A DNA stretch of 64,000 nucleotides from Olavius algarvensis associated proteobacterium Delta 3 (GTDB taxonomy: Bacteria; Desulfobacterota; Desulfobacteria; Desulfobacterales; CAFBRK01). Positions 18,239-27,725 of the stretch are shown here, piece after piece. The stretch is taken from assembly GCA_903231505.1 (NCBI GenBank), contig CAFBRK010000226.1, forward strand, positions 1 to 64,000, written 5' to 3'. Numbering within the stretch: the first letter of the stretch is position 1; every line of letters begins with the position of its first letter. The notes under the pieces were generated by a model. It worked only from the letters and a program-made list of their open reading frames with translations, was not told where the DNA came from and searched no databases. The translations under genes and the position numbers were made by a program.

Positions 18239-21200
18239 ATGGAAAATCAGGATCTCGTCCAATTTCTGGAATCTGTCGGAAAAGATCCCTCCCGCCTGGT
18301 TTTTGAAGATGAACTGACCGGCATCTTCAACCGGCGGTTTCTTCTTCGCTATCTGAGTACAAAAATTCCATGGGATCAGTTCGACAATCGACAACTGTCC
18401 CTTATCATGCTGGATTTGGATCATTTCAAGTCCATCAATGACACCTATGGGCATCAGGTCGGCGACCAGGCATTGGTGTGGCTATCGACTCATCTGAAGG
18501 CTTCTGTCGGTGAGGACGGCCTGCCCATTCGATATGCCGGTGACGAATTCATGCTGCTTCTGGAACGGAGCGGGAAATCGTCCGCCGTGGCCGTGGGTCA
18601 GGGGTTGATTGATAAAGTTCGCGCCATGCCTTTCCCCATCCCGGAGGCAGATACCTCTGTGAAACTCACGGTCAGCTTGGGGGTGGCCACCGCGCCGGTT
18701 GATGCCACGGACTGGAAAGGATTTGTCCGACAGGCGGACATGGCTCTATACCTGGCAAAGAAGCGTGGTCGAAATCAGCTGGCCGATGCCGCTGAAGTCA
18801 TTCAGGAAGAGGTGTCCGAAAAGGCTGCCGTCCATCAACTAGACTCGATTAATATCGTCGGTCGCAAGACACAGCTCTCCAAAATTAAGGCAGCCGTAAA
18901 GGCCTTTCGCCAGCAGAAGAGTCAGTTTCTGCTGATCGACGGCTCAGCCGGAATGGGGAAAACCGAATTTCTGACATCCGTTGCAAAAAGTCTGAGCCGC
19001 AGCAAGGCAGCTCAGGTCAAGACATATGGTAATCCACAGGAAATGTTCCGCCCCTATTATCTCATGGAGACCGTCGCCGTTGGCTTGATGAACCAGAGAG
19101 AAGACAAGGGGTGGGGCATTCTCGAGCAGCTGAGTTCGGAAGAACAGGGATTTCTCTCTCAGATCCTGCCGGGACTTGGCCTTGATGCAACCCCCCCGGA
19201 GGGCATCGATGAGAGTGCGCTGCGCAAAGGTGTTTTTGGGGCCTTTGTGGTGTTCCTAAACAGGGCGCTGGGGAATTTACCCCTGTTTTTGTTTGTCGAC
19301 GACATGCATTATGGAGACGAAGCGACCTTTCAACTCTTGCGTCGTTTGATATTGCGCGACGAGTTGAAATTATTTGTCATCGGTACAACCTCCGAGGGAA
19401 GCGAATCCGGCGCCGATGAAACCCCTGGGCCATTGGAACGGTTTGTCGCGAACTACGGGAAGGAACTGGAGATAACACGGTTTCCGCTGACACCGCTGAC
19501 GGCAGAAGATACCCTTTTGCACATTCAGCGATTATTTCCGAATATCCAGCTTCCCTCGGAATTTGCGAACAATATCGTCAAAACCAGCCAGGGGAATCCG
19601 TTGTTTTTAGCCGAAATCCTGAGAAAGCTGGTGCTCGACCACCAGATTACGCTGGTGGGGCAGCAATGGACCTTACACCCGATTGAAGAGGGTTATCTTC
19701 CGGGATCCATGGAAGAAATCGTCACCGAAAAGATTGCGGCGCTCGATGAGGAAAGCAGACAGCTCCTGGACCAGGTATCGGCATTGGGAGAAAATGTCTC
19801 CCTGAGCGTTTTAATCGGCAGTTCCGACAAGATGGAGGCCAAGGTTCTTGAGTTTATCGACCAGGCAGCGGCCCAGGGCTTGCTGAAATCCGATTTTGCT
19901 CTCAATGATGAAAATATCCGGTTTCTGGGAAAGCGGATTCTAAACATTACCTACAATGCCATCGAACCGGAGCGAAAGGAGCAACTCCACGAGCAGATCG
20001 GGTCCTATCAAGAGGGTCTCTACGAAAAGCTTCAGGCATCTGCGGCATCCCTGGCATACCATTTCAAGCGATCCAACGATACCAAGAAGGCGGAGAACTA
20101 TGAGCGCGTTCAGGCAGAGTCCGACCGCCGCCACTTTAATGCCCAGGAAGCTGCCGAATACACCGGAGATATGCCTTCCGATGAGCCTCCGGAAGAAGAG
20201 CCGCTGTCACGGGAAGGGTTGGTCCATGTGCCGGGTTTGATCCGTACATTTACCGTGGCGCTTCGGAATATCAAGCTGTATCCTCCAGGCAGCAAATCGG
20301 TTGTCAAGGTAAACGCGGATTTAAAAAAAGCGTTGGATCAGATTCTCATGGACAACGAGTGCCTCAGCCTGTCCCAGAGTAAAAACGCCCTTGTCATTAA
20401 CGGCCAGCGGATGGACATTACTGATTTTAAGCTGGTGGCGGATTCATTTATTGAAATTCTGGAACGGTTTGATCTCAAAGGCATCGCGTTTCATAAGGGC
20501 GTCATGGAAGAAGAGCTGGCCGCCTTGACCGACGAACTTGGGCGTAGTGAAAAGAAAGTCTTCGAGGAAGACCATTGGGGGACCTTTTCGAGAGAGCATG
20601 CGCTGAAGTGCATCGATCTCAAGCAGATGCGTTATGCCATGCAAAAATCCGCGCCGGGAGTCGGCAAGGAGGGAGCACCAGGTGGTCCGGCCCCGCGCAT
20701 GGACGCGGATGCGTTGGGACTGGTCCCGGAAATTGTTCGAGCACTTCTGAGTGCGGCAAGAACCATAAAACTCTATCCGATCACCAGCAACGCCTCAGAA
20801 AACGCCGTCGATCTTCTCGCCAATGCGTTGCGGAATTTTTTAAGTCGCTATTCCTTGCTGACCCTGTCCCACGTGGGCGGCTCGCTGCTGATCAATGGCG
20901 AAAAAATCGACACCTCAGAGTACAAGGCGCTCGCCGAAGGGTTACTGAAATATCTCGATGCCATCGGCTTGAGCAGCCTCACGTTCCTGGACAGTCATAC
21001 CAAGGACGAACTCAAAACACTGATCGGCACCCTGGGGGACCTCCCCGCAACCGGGACGGACCCGAAGTTCTGGAAGGGACTGGCAAGGGAGAAAAAACTG
21101 GCCGGCATTCTTTTCGATCAACATATGTTTGAAGTCAAAATCAAGCATACGGCCGGGGGCGGAGGCAGGAGCGCCGGCGGACAAACGGCGACCGCGAGAC

Positions 21201-22483
21201 AGCAGGCTCCCAGCGCCGAACTGACCGTCCAGGAAGGGGAGCCGGAACCATCCGAGGTGTCCATCGATGCCGTGATTGAAAACATGCCGGAGGTCGTCTC
21301 GGATCTTTTCCTCAGGGATAACATCGCCAGTGTCAGCGCCCTGACGAAAAGAGTGTTCCGTAAGTATCCGAGCTGTGATGCACCCATCCGTGAAAAGATT
21401 CTTGAGGCCTGTCGCAAAACCATTGATCAACTGACGCCGGCCTACCAGCAGGATTTCGCTCGAATCATCTCGGATCATCTGCTACGGGTGTTTTTGGAAG
21501 AAAAAGATTCCAACCTGATCGTACAAACCGCGGCGTTTATGCATCGTCTGGCAGCCCCACTGATTCAGTTTAGCGATTATCCCCACGCTGCCCGGCTGCT
21601 TATGGCGCTCAACAAACGGGGGAAGGATCTTAGAGAAGCAGATAGTGCCATGGCGCAATCCCTCGCCAGAAACATTGGCGCCCTGGTGAATCCGACAATT
21701 CAGAAATTGCTGGTCGAAGATTTTTTGTCAGGTGACACCAAAAGACAGCGGAGTGCCGCTCAACTGATTGCCAGTTTTGGGCCGGCCGCAGTCCCAATGC
21801 TCATCGATGTTATAAAAACAGTTGACGATTACCGGACCCGTCACGTGAGCATGATGCTACTGGAAAAAAGCGCTCCCCAGGCGGGAGAGCGCCTGAAGAG
21901 AGTCCTTATGCAGGAGAGCGCCGTGGAAGAAAAGATCCGGATACTTGAAGTGATCGAAATCCTGACGCGGGAAATCGAGGGGGAGATCGGCCAACTGCTC
22001 AGTGATGAAAATGTCCAGGTCCGGCAGGCTGCTCTGAAAGTATTGGAACGCATCAATGATCCGAAGATGGCTAACATGCTACTCCACGCAGCCAAAGGCC
22101 CAAAAATGGAGCTGGCCGTGGAGGCGATTTCCTGTATCGGCAAATTAAAGCCACCCGGAATCGTCGATGAATTGACCGATGTGCTTAACGATACCAGGGA
22201 GGAACCCCGAATGAAGGCATGCTGCCTTGCACTCGGCGAAATCGCCAGCAAGGAGGGCATCGCTCCCTTAACGAAGGTGCTCAACTATAAGGGATTCTTC
22301 TTTCGCCGGAAACAGTTTTCGGATGACGTTCGTGCGGCCGCTGCGTTTGCCCTTGGCAAAATTAACCACCCGGACGCGCGTGAGGCTCTCAAACCCCACC
22401 TCGACCACCCCGATCCGAGGATCCGACAGATCGCCGCAGCAAAAACCGGCGCCATGCCGTCACCACCTCCGAAAAAAGAGTAG
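18239..22483 (+). CDS. GGDEF-AAA ATPase-HEAT signalling protein (copy 2)
   Basis: 1414 residues. The ATG at 18239 was chosen over the GTG at 18224 because it is preceded by GAGGGA and aligns with the start of copy 1 (MENQDLVQFL versus MEEFELVQFL). It has the same domain order as copy 1: GGDEF domain with LTGIFNRRF and AGDEF, no RxxD inhibitory site, Walker A GSAGMGKT, Walker B LFLFVDDMH, two LYP modules (LYPPGSKS, LYPITSNA) each with LLINGEKIDT- or LVINGQRMDI-like sequence, and C-terminal HEAT-like repeats. A glycine-rich linker (GGGGRSAGG) that copy 1 lacks precedes the HEAT part. The two are clearly a tandem gene duplication that has since diverged. A hairpin CCGGGC-TGCAAT-GCCCGG about 100 bases past the stop could end transcription, though no T-run follows. 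Confidence 0.85.
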   Translation: MENQDLVQFLESVGKDPSRLVFEDELTGIFNRRFLLRYLSTKIPWDQFDNRQLSLIMLDLDHFKSINDTYGHQVGDQALVWLSTHLKASVGEDGLPIRYAGDEFMLLLERSGKSSAVAVGQGLIDKVRAMPFPIPEADTSVKLTVSLGVATAPVDATDWKGFVRQADMALYLAKKRGRNQLADAAEVIQEEVSEKAAVHQLDSINIVGRKTQLSKIKAAVKAFRQQKSQFLLIDGSAGMGKTEFLTSVAKSLSRSKAAQVKTYGNPQEMFRPYYLMETVAVGLMNQREDKGWGILEQLSSEEQGFLSQILPGLGLDATPPEGIDESALRKGVFGAFVVFLNRALGNLPLFLFVDDMHYGDEATFQLLRRLILRDELKLFVIGTTSEGSESGADETPGPLERFVANYGKELEITRFPLTPLTAEDTLLHIQRLFPNIQLPSEFANNIVKTSQGNPLFLAEILRKLVLDHQITLVGQQWTLHPIEEGYLPGSMEEIVTEKIAALDEESRQLLDQVSALGENVSLSVLIGSSDKMEAKVLEFIDQAAAQGLLKSDFALNDENIRFLGKRILNITYNAIEPERKEQLHEQIGSYQEGLYEKLQASAASLAYHFKRSNDTKKAENYERVQAESDRRHFNAQEAAEYTGDMPSDEPPEEEPLSREGLVHVPGLIRTFTVALRNIKLYPPGSKSVVKVNADLKKALDQILMDNECLSLSQSKNALVINGQRMDITDFKLVADSFIEILERFDLKGIAFHKGVMEEELAALTDELGRSEKKVFEEDHWGTFSREHALKCIDLKQMRYAMQKSAPGVGKEGAPGGPAPRMDADALGLVPEIVRALLSAARTIKLYPITSNASENAVDLLANALRNFLSRYSLLTLSHVGGSLLINGEKIDTSEYKALAEGLLKYLDAIGLSSLTFLDSHTKDELKTLIGTLGDLPATGTDPKFWKGLAREKKLAGILFDQHMFEVKIKHTAGGGGRSAGGQTATARQQAPSAELTVQEGEPEPSEVSIDAVIENMPEVVSDLFLRDNIASVSALTKRVFRKYPSCDAPIREKILEACRKTIDQLTPAYQQDFARIISDHLLRVFLEEKDSNLIVQTAAFMHRLAAPLIQFSDYPHAARLLMALNKRGKDLREADSAMAQSLARNIGALVNPTIQKLLVEDFLSGDTKRQRSAAQLIASFGPAAVPMLIDVIKTVDDYRTRHVSMMLLEKSAPQAGERLKRVLMQESAVEEKIRILEVIEILTREIEGEIGQLLSDENVQVRQAALKVLERINDPKMANMLLHAAKGPKMELAVEAISCIGKLKPPGIVDELTDVLNDTREEPRMKACCLALGEIASKEGIAPLTKVLNYKGFFFRRKQFSDDVRAAAAFALGKINHPDAREALKPHLDHPDPRIRQIAAAKTGAMPSPPPKKE

Positions 22484-22510
22484 AACCAATCTCAAGCTCG
22501 TGTTTCACCA

Positions 22511-22600
22511 GAACATCGCATGACATCATTTCGGCAAATGTCTTTAGAGAAACAATATCGGTGTCTTAACGTGAATCCTGACGCACCGGGCTGCAATGCC
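22511..22600 (+). repeat. 90-bp dispersed element, copy B
   Basis: Second copy of the element at 17641-17730, beginning 28 bases after the stop of the second paralogue. An open frame of 78 codons starts at its ATG (22520), but the part beyond the shared core has no recognisable features and the shared frame is interrupted in copy A, so I do not call a gene. The remainder of the gap up to 22814 shows only the hairpin CCGGGC/GCCCGG near 22585-22604. Confidence 0.65.
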
Positions 22601-22814
22601 CGGGCTGATAGCCCGTGGTCCAAGCGCCGGTGGGATTGCGGGCAAATCGCAGGTCCCCTTCTCCTCGCCTCTGCTGCAAAGGCTCATATACTGCCGTCTG
22701 CGCTCCGCTTTCGTTTCGCTCCGAACCTTCTCCGCGACCTATCGGAATATACATAAGTCAATCGCTGCAGATCGCGCTGTTTGCCGTTGCGGCCCGGTGT
22801 GGGCAAAAATCGAA

Positions 22815-25284
22815 TCAGCCGGATTCAGTGGAGTGTGTAAACTCAAGGGTTGACTTATCCATCTTCATTGCGGGCTCCCCCTCGGTATCGGGAACCGTTG
22901 TCACCGCCGTATCCGGAAGTGGTTCCATGTCACCGCCCATGACGGTGGCAACCCGTTCGAACATTGCTTCCAGTAAATCCTTAACCGGATATCGAGGCAA
23001 TTGGGATAAAAATGTCTCGTTGAGGTGCTGCAGCCGCTCCTGCCGTAATTTCATCGCTGCAAGTTCCTGGCAAAAGGCAATAAATCGCTCGGATTGGGGC
23101 GACTTCCCCCTGTGTGACTTTTCAATGGCCTGCATTACGGCGCGAGAGGAGCATCCCCGAAATTTACGACGTGCCTCTTCATTTCGGATCAGGGATTGAT
23201 TCGTCACGGCATCATCCACGCGAGAACTCTGGGTAGATATGGCTTCGACCAGAAACGATCGCAGCTGCTCAAGAATCGGTTCCGGAGCCTCTGCGATGAC
23301 CGTGGTCAAGAATGGGGCATTGCGGGCGGTTTTCTTATTAAATTCATCTCTGGCCATCAGCCAGAATCGATCATTGCAAGACCAATAGATTTGATCCACC
23401 GGCTTGTTCTGAGTTTTCGACTGCTTCAAGGAATAGATGATACCTCCAAAAAGTTCGGCCGTCCGTTGAAACAGCCGTTCACCGGTGACGACGGTAAAGA
23501 CAATACCTATCAGTGCATACCAGTCCTGCATGAAAAAAATTTGGCCCAGATCCGGAAACCACTCACCGAGCAGTTTGTTTGGTATAAAATGGGACGGTGT
23601 GGCGTAGGTCGGCGTACCCCCGAGCTGAGGCTGGGGATAAGGGGTTTCAGGCGACGTTGGACAGATGATGGCTGTTTCGAGATCGATCAGCCCTACGGAA
23701 AAATCCTGGGCAGATGATAAAAACAATGGATAGCGGGACGGATCCCCGGATACAAATAGATTGTCCGGTTTCAAATCACGGATCGCCACACGTCGCTCTC
23801 CCAGCCATTGGAGTAAATCCAGCAGGTTGCTCACCAGGGAATTCCGAACATGCTGGTTCCGCTTGAAGGAGACATCACGGGCTTTTTCGAGCGCCAGTTT
23901 CCGGTAGGTCGTGACCAGCTCCGGTTGATCCTTTAAAATGGAACCGAGAAGTTCGCTGGCAGCCTGGCGGAAGGATCCGGATCCCCACCGGATTGGAGCC
24001 GACGGTTCACATAGACGATCGTGAAACCATTCTCTGAGTTGGGCATCGCCCGGGGCATCCTCCGGACCAAATGATCGCTGCATCTGCCGAATACCCTTTA
24101 CAAATCGGGTATACAGCTTTTGAAGATCAAAACAGATCCAGACATTGTCCGTTCCGTATCGAGACTCAAAACCATCACAGTCTGCCGTCATCCCGGCATC
24201 TTCGGATAGGCGTTCCCGTACGTCCTGTTTTCCGATGCCGGCCATCACATGGCCGAGGAAGTAGTCGCGGGAAAGATCCATGAAAAACACAAACGTGCCC
24301 TCGATCTGCAAACCGCGTTGCAATGCCGGAGTGCCTTCCAGGAGGTCGATATAGTCGGTTTCAGCCTGCTCCGGTGTCCGGGAGGCTGCGCCTCCAATCC
24401 GATGGACCTTGCTCAAGATGACCGACAGGTTGGGTATGAGACACTTGCGCGGTGAAAGGGCCCTTGACCACGCCGGCCTCATATTGAATGCGGCGAATGT
24501 AATCCGAATAGTCACGGATCGGTACCGGTGGTATTTTAACGACCATGTGCGTGTCGTAGATGACATAAAAGCATTGGCTTCTGCTGGCGGAAGTATCGCC
24601 GATGGGGCTGATCGTCATGCGCCGCGATTTCCATTTGTCGCGGATCTCCACACTGAGTTGATAGAGATTGCCGGGCCCGTGGTGTTCCTTTTCAAGGGAT
24701 TCTATTTTTCCTGACGCATCGGCGGGAGCCCCCACCTGCATCCGGTACAGTTCCAGAAAGAACCGTACGACATCCTCCTGTTTGATGAGACGCGGTGTCA
24801 GAGGTTCCGTGCGGGTTTTTTTGCTTTTAGTGGTTGTCTTTCGGCGGATTTTCGGTGTGGCCTCGCGTCGTAGCCGTTTTCTCACGAAAAGACCGGCCGC
24901 CGGCACCAGCATGAATAGAACGAGAATGACAAGGAGCGGAATGCCGGCAATGCGTTTTGAAACAAGGGAAAACAGGTCACCACCGGCATCGCCCGTCGAC
25001 TGCCGTGCAAGTGCCGCGTAATAGGATAGCCGACGTCGGATATCCCCCTTGGCAAAGGAAAAGGGAGGTACATGGGCCGATAGATCCTTTGTGTTCACCA
25101 CGAGGATCTTTTCACCGGATTTGTAAAAGGTGACACCCAAAACCTCCCAGGCTTCTTTTGCTTCTATCCCCCGACCATCCGGGAACAGCAAAAGATGCCG
25201 ACGCATCAAAGAATAGCAGCCAATTGCGGATAGACCAACGATGAAGGTCGTAATCAGTCCTATGACAAGCAGTCTTTTTCGCAT
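22815..25284 (-). pseudogene. Membrane-anchored Ser/Thr protein-kinase-like gene split by a frameshift
   Basis: Two overlapping open frames form one protein. The first starts at ATG 25284 and runs to 24361; it has two membrane segments (about residues 7-25 and 117-135), a basic linker and the start of a kinase-like fold (CFYVIYDTHMVVKIPP, with the beta-3 lysine). The second, open from 24566 to 22815, continues with LIPNLSVILSKV, the catalytic loop AIRDLKPDNLFV, a metal-binding DLE in place of DFG (GLIDLETA), GTPTYATP and a helical C-lobe. Both frames are open across 24361-24566; skipping one base near 24445-24455 joins them into about 822 residues (2470 bases is 3n+1). The RD dyad and DLKPDN suggest the intact protein would phosphorylate. 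It may be a true pseudogene, a sequencing error, or recoding; no strong slippery site is seen. Confidence 0.75.
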
Positions 25285-25720
25285 GGAATCGGTTTGGATG
25301 AAGAGGAGGCCTTCAGCAGGTCTCTGCTTCTCGCCAGGAGGGAACCCGTACAGACATATTTAACACAATACATACTTAACAAAAAATAGACTTGTCTGCC
25401 ATGAAAAAAACAGACAACGGATCAGCGGGTCGGCGATTCCCGCTTCTGAAACCGGCGCCACGATGTGGTGCTCCGGACGGGGTCGATGGCCGGCAGTGAT
25501 CGGACTCGTTCCATTCGGAATCGAAAAACACCCTGATATCAACCGGCACGCTGTCTTTATACCCGATATTCGGGTATAATACGGCATTGCACCCATGTGT
25601 GAAGCCCTTGGGACCTGTCTGTATACCAATTGACAACTGCAAATGGCGCCGGTGGATCAGCTTGGTCTGACAGATCGCCATCGATACGGAGACAAAAAAA
25701 AGCTCAATAGAAAGGGGTGT
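25285..25720. other. Noncoding gap with an inverted repeat at 25557-25579
   Basis: No gene is evident in this divergent region between the kinase gene and the zinc-ribbon gene. TTATACCCGA and TCGGGTATAA form a perfect 10-bp inverted repeat with a three-base centre, about 140 bases before the start of the downstream gene. Its position suits an operator or a small leader hairpin. Confidence 0.5.
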
Positions 25721-26644
25721 ATGGCGGTGACGAACCCGAACGTGCACGGCAATTTTCCCGTAATTGGGGTGAAGTATCATAAAGTATTCGGGCTTCCCGT
25801 GGATCAGGATATCATCTTTTCCAACTCCCGGAACAAATACAAGCCCCGCATTGAAAAACGCCAGCGAAAGCTGATCATCAAAATACCATTTATACGGCCC
25901 TTTCTGGATCCCGACGAAAACATCCTTTTAGTCACGACAGGGCACTCGCCCCCCACGGTTTTCGAAAAGCTGGGTATCGGCTGGTTTTTTATCTACCTGA
26001 AACGATCCCTTTTGATCTTTACCGATCGTCGCATCTTCCACGTTCCCACCACGTCCAAATACACCTATCGCAATTGCATCGCCCAGATTTATTATGCATT
26101 CTGTGAATCGATACAAGTAAAGGGCCGAAGCCTGGTGGTGAATTACAACGGCGGGGAAAAAACTGAGAAATTTGTCAGTCTTTCCGGCCGGGAGAAAAAA
26201 AAGATCGGGGCGCTGTTAAAGATCGTATCATTTGCAGACAAGCAAGCCGGTGCCGCCCGCAGGGTACACCTTTGCCCGCAATGTGCAACAGGGTTAAACG
26301 ATGAGATTTCCGACTGCCGGAAGTGCGGGCTCAAGTTCAAGAGCAGTACCGTTGCCACCTTGCTCGCGATCCTCTTCCCGGGGGGCGGATATTTTTATCT
26401 GCGGCAGCCGTTTCTGGGTATGATTACTGCCTTGCTCGAGATGTGTGCGGCAATTATGATCGGCCTCCCTGTCAACGATCTGATCAACGGCGTCCCTTCG
26501 AACCTGCTGTGGTTGGGCGGGGGCACCCTGCTGCTATGCCTTTTGAAAGCGTTTGCCGTGGTCCATGCCCGCGTCATCGTCAACGAGTTTATCCCGCGCA
26601 AGAAGACGATCAACTTCCAGACTGCCGCGGCAATGACCCGTTGA
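25721..26644 (+). CDS. Zinc-ribbon membrane protein with an N-terminal PH-like domain
   Basis: 307 residues from ATG 25721, preceded by AAAGGGG; the in-frame ATG at 25643 has no such site. The first 200 residues look like a bacterial PH-like or YcxB-type sheet domain (DENILLVTTGHSPP, LKRSLLIFTDRRIFHVPTT). A zinc ribbon follows (CPQCATGLND, CRKCGLKF), and the C-terminus has two to three membrane helices (VATLLAILFPGGGYFYL, LLEMCAAIMIGL, LLWLGGGTLLLCLLKAFAV) and the FPGGGYFYLRQ motif seen in small TM2-like membrane proteins. It is an inner-membrane protein with a cytoplasmic head; its function is unknown. It is codirectional with the DMT transporter gene 71 bases downstream. Confidence 0.7.
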   Translation: MAVTNPNVHGNFPVIGVKYHKVFGLPVDQDIIFSNSRNKYKPRIEKRQRKLIIKIPFIRPFLDPDENILLVTTGHSPPTVFEKLGIGWFFIYLKRSLLIFTDRRIFHVPTTSKYTYRNCIAQIYYAFCESIQVKGRSLVVNYNGGEKTEKFVSLSGREKKKIGALLKIVSFADKQAGAARRVHLCPQCATGLNDEISDCRKCGLKFKSSTVATLLAILFPGGGYFYLRQPFLGMITALLEMCAAIMIGLPVNDLINGVPSNLLWLGGGTLLLCLLKAFAVVHARVIVNEFIPRKKTINFQTAAAMTR

Positions 26645-26715
26645 ACGGATCCCGGAATTGGCATGCCATTTTCGGGATCATCGATATTTGCCTTCATTTC
26701 TGCTAATGATGCCGC

Positions 26716-27588
26716 ATGCAACAATCGGCACAAAGGCTCGGCGGGTCCCTGGCCGTATTCGCCTCGGCGTTCTGTTTCTACCTTTCGACCGTTGTGATCC
26801 GCTGGTCACGCGCTGAGGTGTCGATCGACCCCGCCTATTTTGCCTTTGTCAGGTTCCTCCTCGGATTCCTGGTGGTGTGCGCCATTATGGGGTATCGCCG
26901 GCAGCGGCCCAAGCCCCGCAGCTATCATCTGCTGATCGGCAGAACCCTGGCCAATTGTGTGGCCGTCTACTGTTTCTATATGGCTGTCAAATACACTTCC
27001 GTTGCCGAAGCCAACATCCTGAACATGACCTATCCGGTGTTTGTCGCCGTCATTTCCTGGGCGGCGCTCCGACACCAGCGAGACCCGGTTGCCCTGGCCA
27101 TGGTGGGCATCGCCGTTGCCGGCATATGGCTTATCCTGGCACCCGGCGAAATGACGTTTCGCACCGACAGCTTGTGGGGTTTGGCATCGGGTCTTTCCGC
27201 GTCGGTGGCCATTGTTTATCTCAATGTCAGCCGCCGGTACCACGACGTAAACACGGTGTTATTCTTTATGTTCGGCATGGGGGCCGTCATCATGTTTGCC
27301 GGCTTCCATGCACACTTTTTCTGGCCGGATCAGCGATCTCTCAATTACTTGACCTTGTGTGCGGCCAGCGGCATCGCCGGACAGTTTCTGCTCACCATCG
27401 GATTTCGATACGTCACAGCGGTGGAAGGCAGCATTATGTCATCCATGCGCATCCTTCTGGCCGCCCTGCTCGGTCCGGTTTTGGCCGGTGATCCTGCCCT
27501 GGGATCATCCGGCTGGGTGGGCGCCCTGCTGCTCTTCGGTGCCAACGCCGTTCTGGCATGGCGCAGGCCGCAACCGGAACCGGAATGA
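26716..27588 (+). CDS. DMT-superfamily (EamA) transporter
   Basis: 290 residues with about ten hydrophobic helices arranged as two EamA repeats (the first from LAVFASAFCFYLSTVVIRW, the second from SLWGLASGLSASVAIVYL). Typical family features are visible: NILNMTYPVFVAVISW at the end of the fourth helix and a C-terminal VLAWRR tail. Such proteins export amino acids or other small metabolites across the inner membrane; the substrate cannot be read from the sequence. No strong ribosome-binding site precedes the ATG, and it may be translated after the zinc-ribbon gene. Confidence 0.85.
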   Translation: MQQSAQRLGGSLAVFASAFCFYLSTVVIRWSRAEVSIDPAYFAFVRFLLGFLVVCAIMGYRRQRPKPRSYHLLIGRTLANCVAVYCFYMAVKYTSVAEANILNMTYPVFVAVISWAALRHQRDPVALAMVGIAVAGIWLILAPGEMTFRTDSLWGLASGLSASVAIVYLNVSRRYHDVNTVLFFMFGMGAVIMFAGFHAHFFWPDQRSLNYLTLCAASGIAGQFLLTIGFRYVTAVEGSIMSSMRILLAALLGPVLAGDPALGSSGWVGALLLFGANAVLAWRRPQPEPE

Positions 27589-27725
27589 TCCCAAACGCGC
27601 AGGCTACCTTTCCATACCGGTCATTTTATCCGGCGTTATGTCATAGCGACTTGCGTAAGGGATCGAAATGGTCCATAACCACTCGATTATGTTTCTGTCC
27701 CGACTGCCCCTGAACAACTCGTGCC

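Noticed and set aside
22520-22756. 78-codon open frame starting in the repeated element
   Set aside because: The other copy of the element has a stop inside the same frame, and the part beyond the shared core has no features of a real protein.
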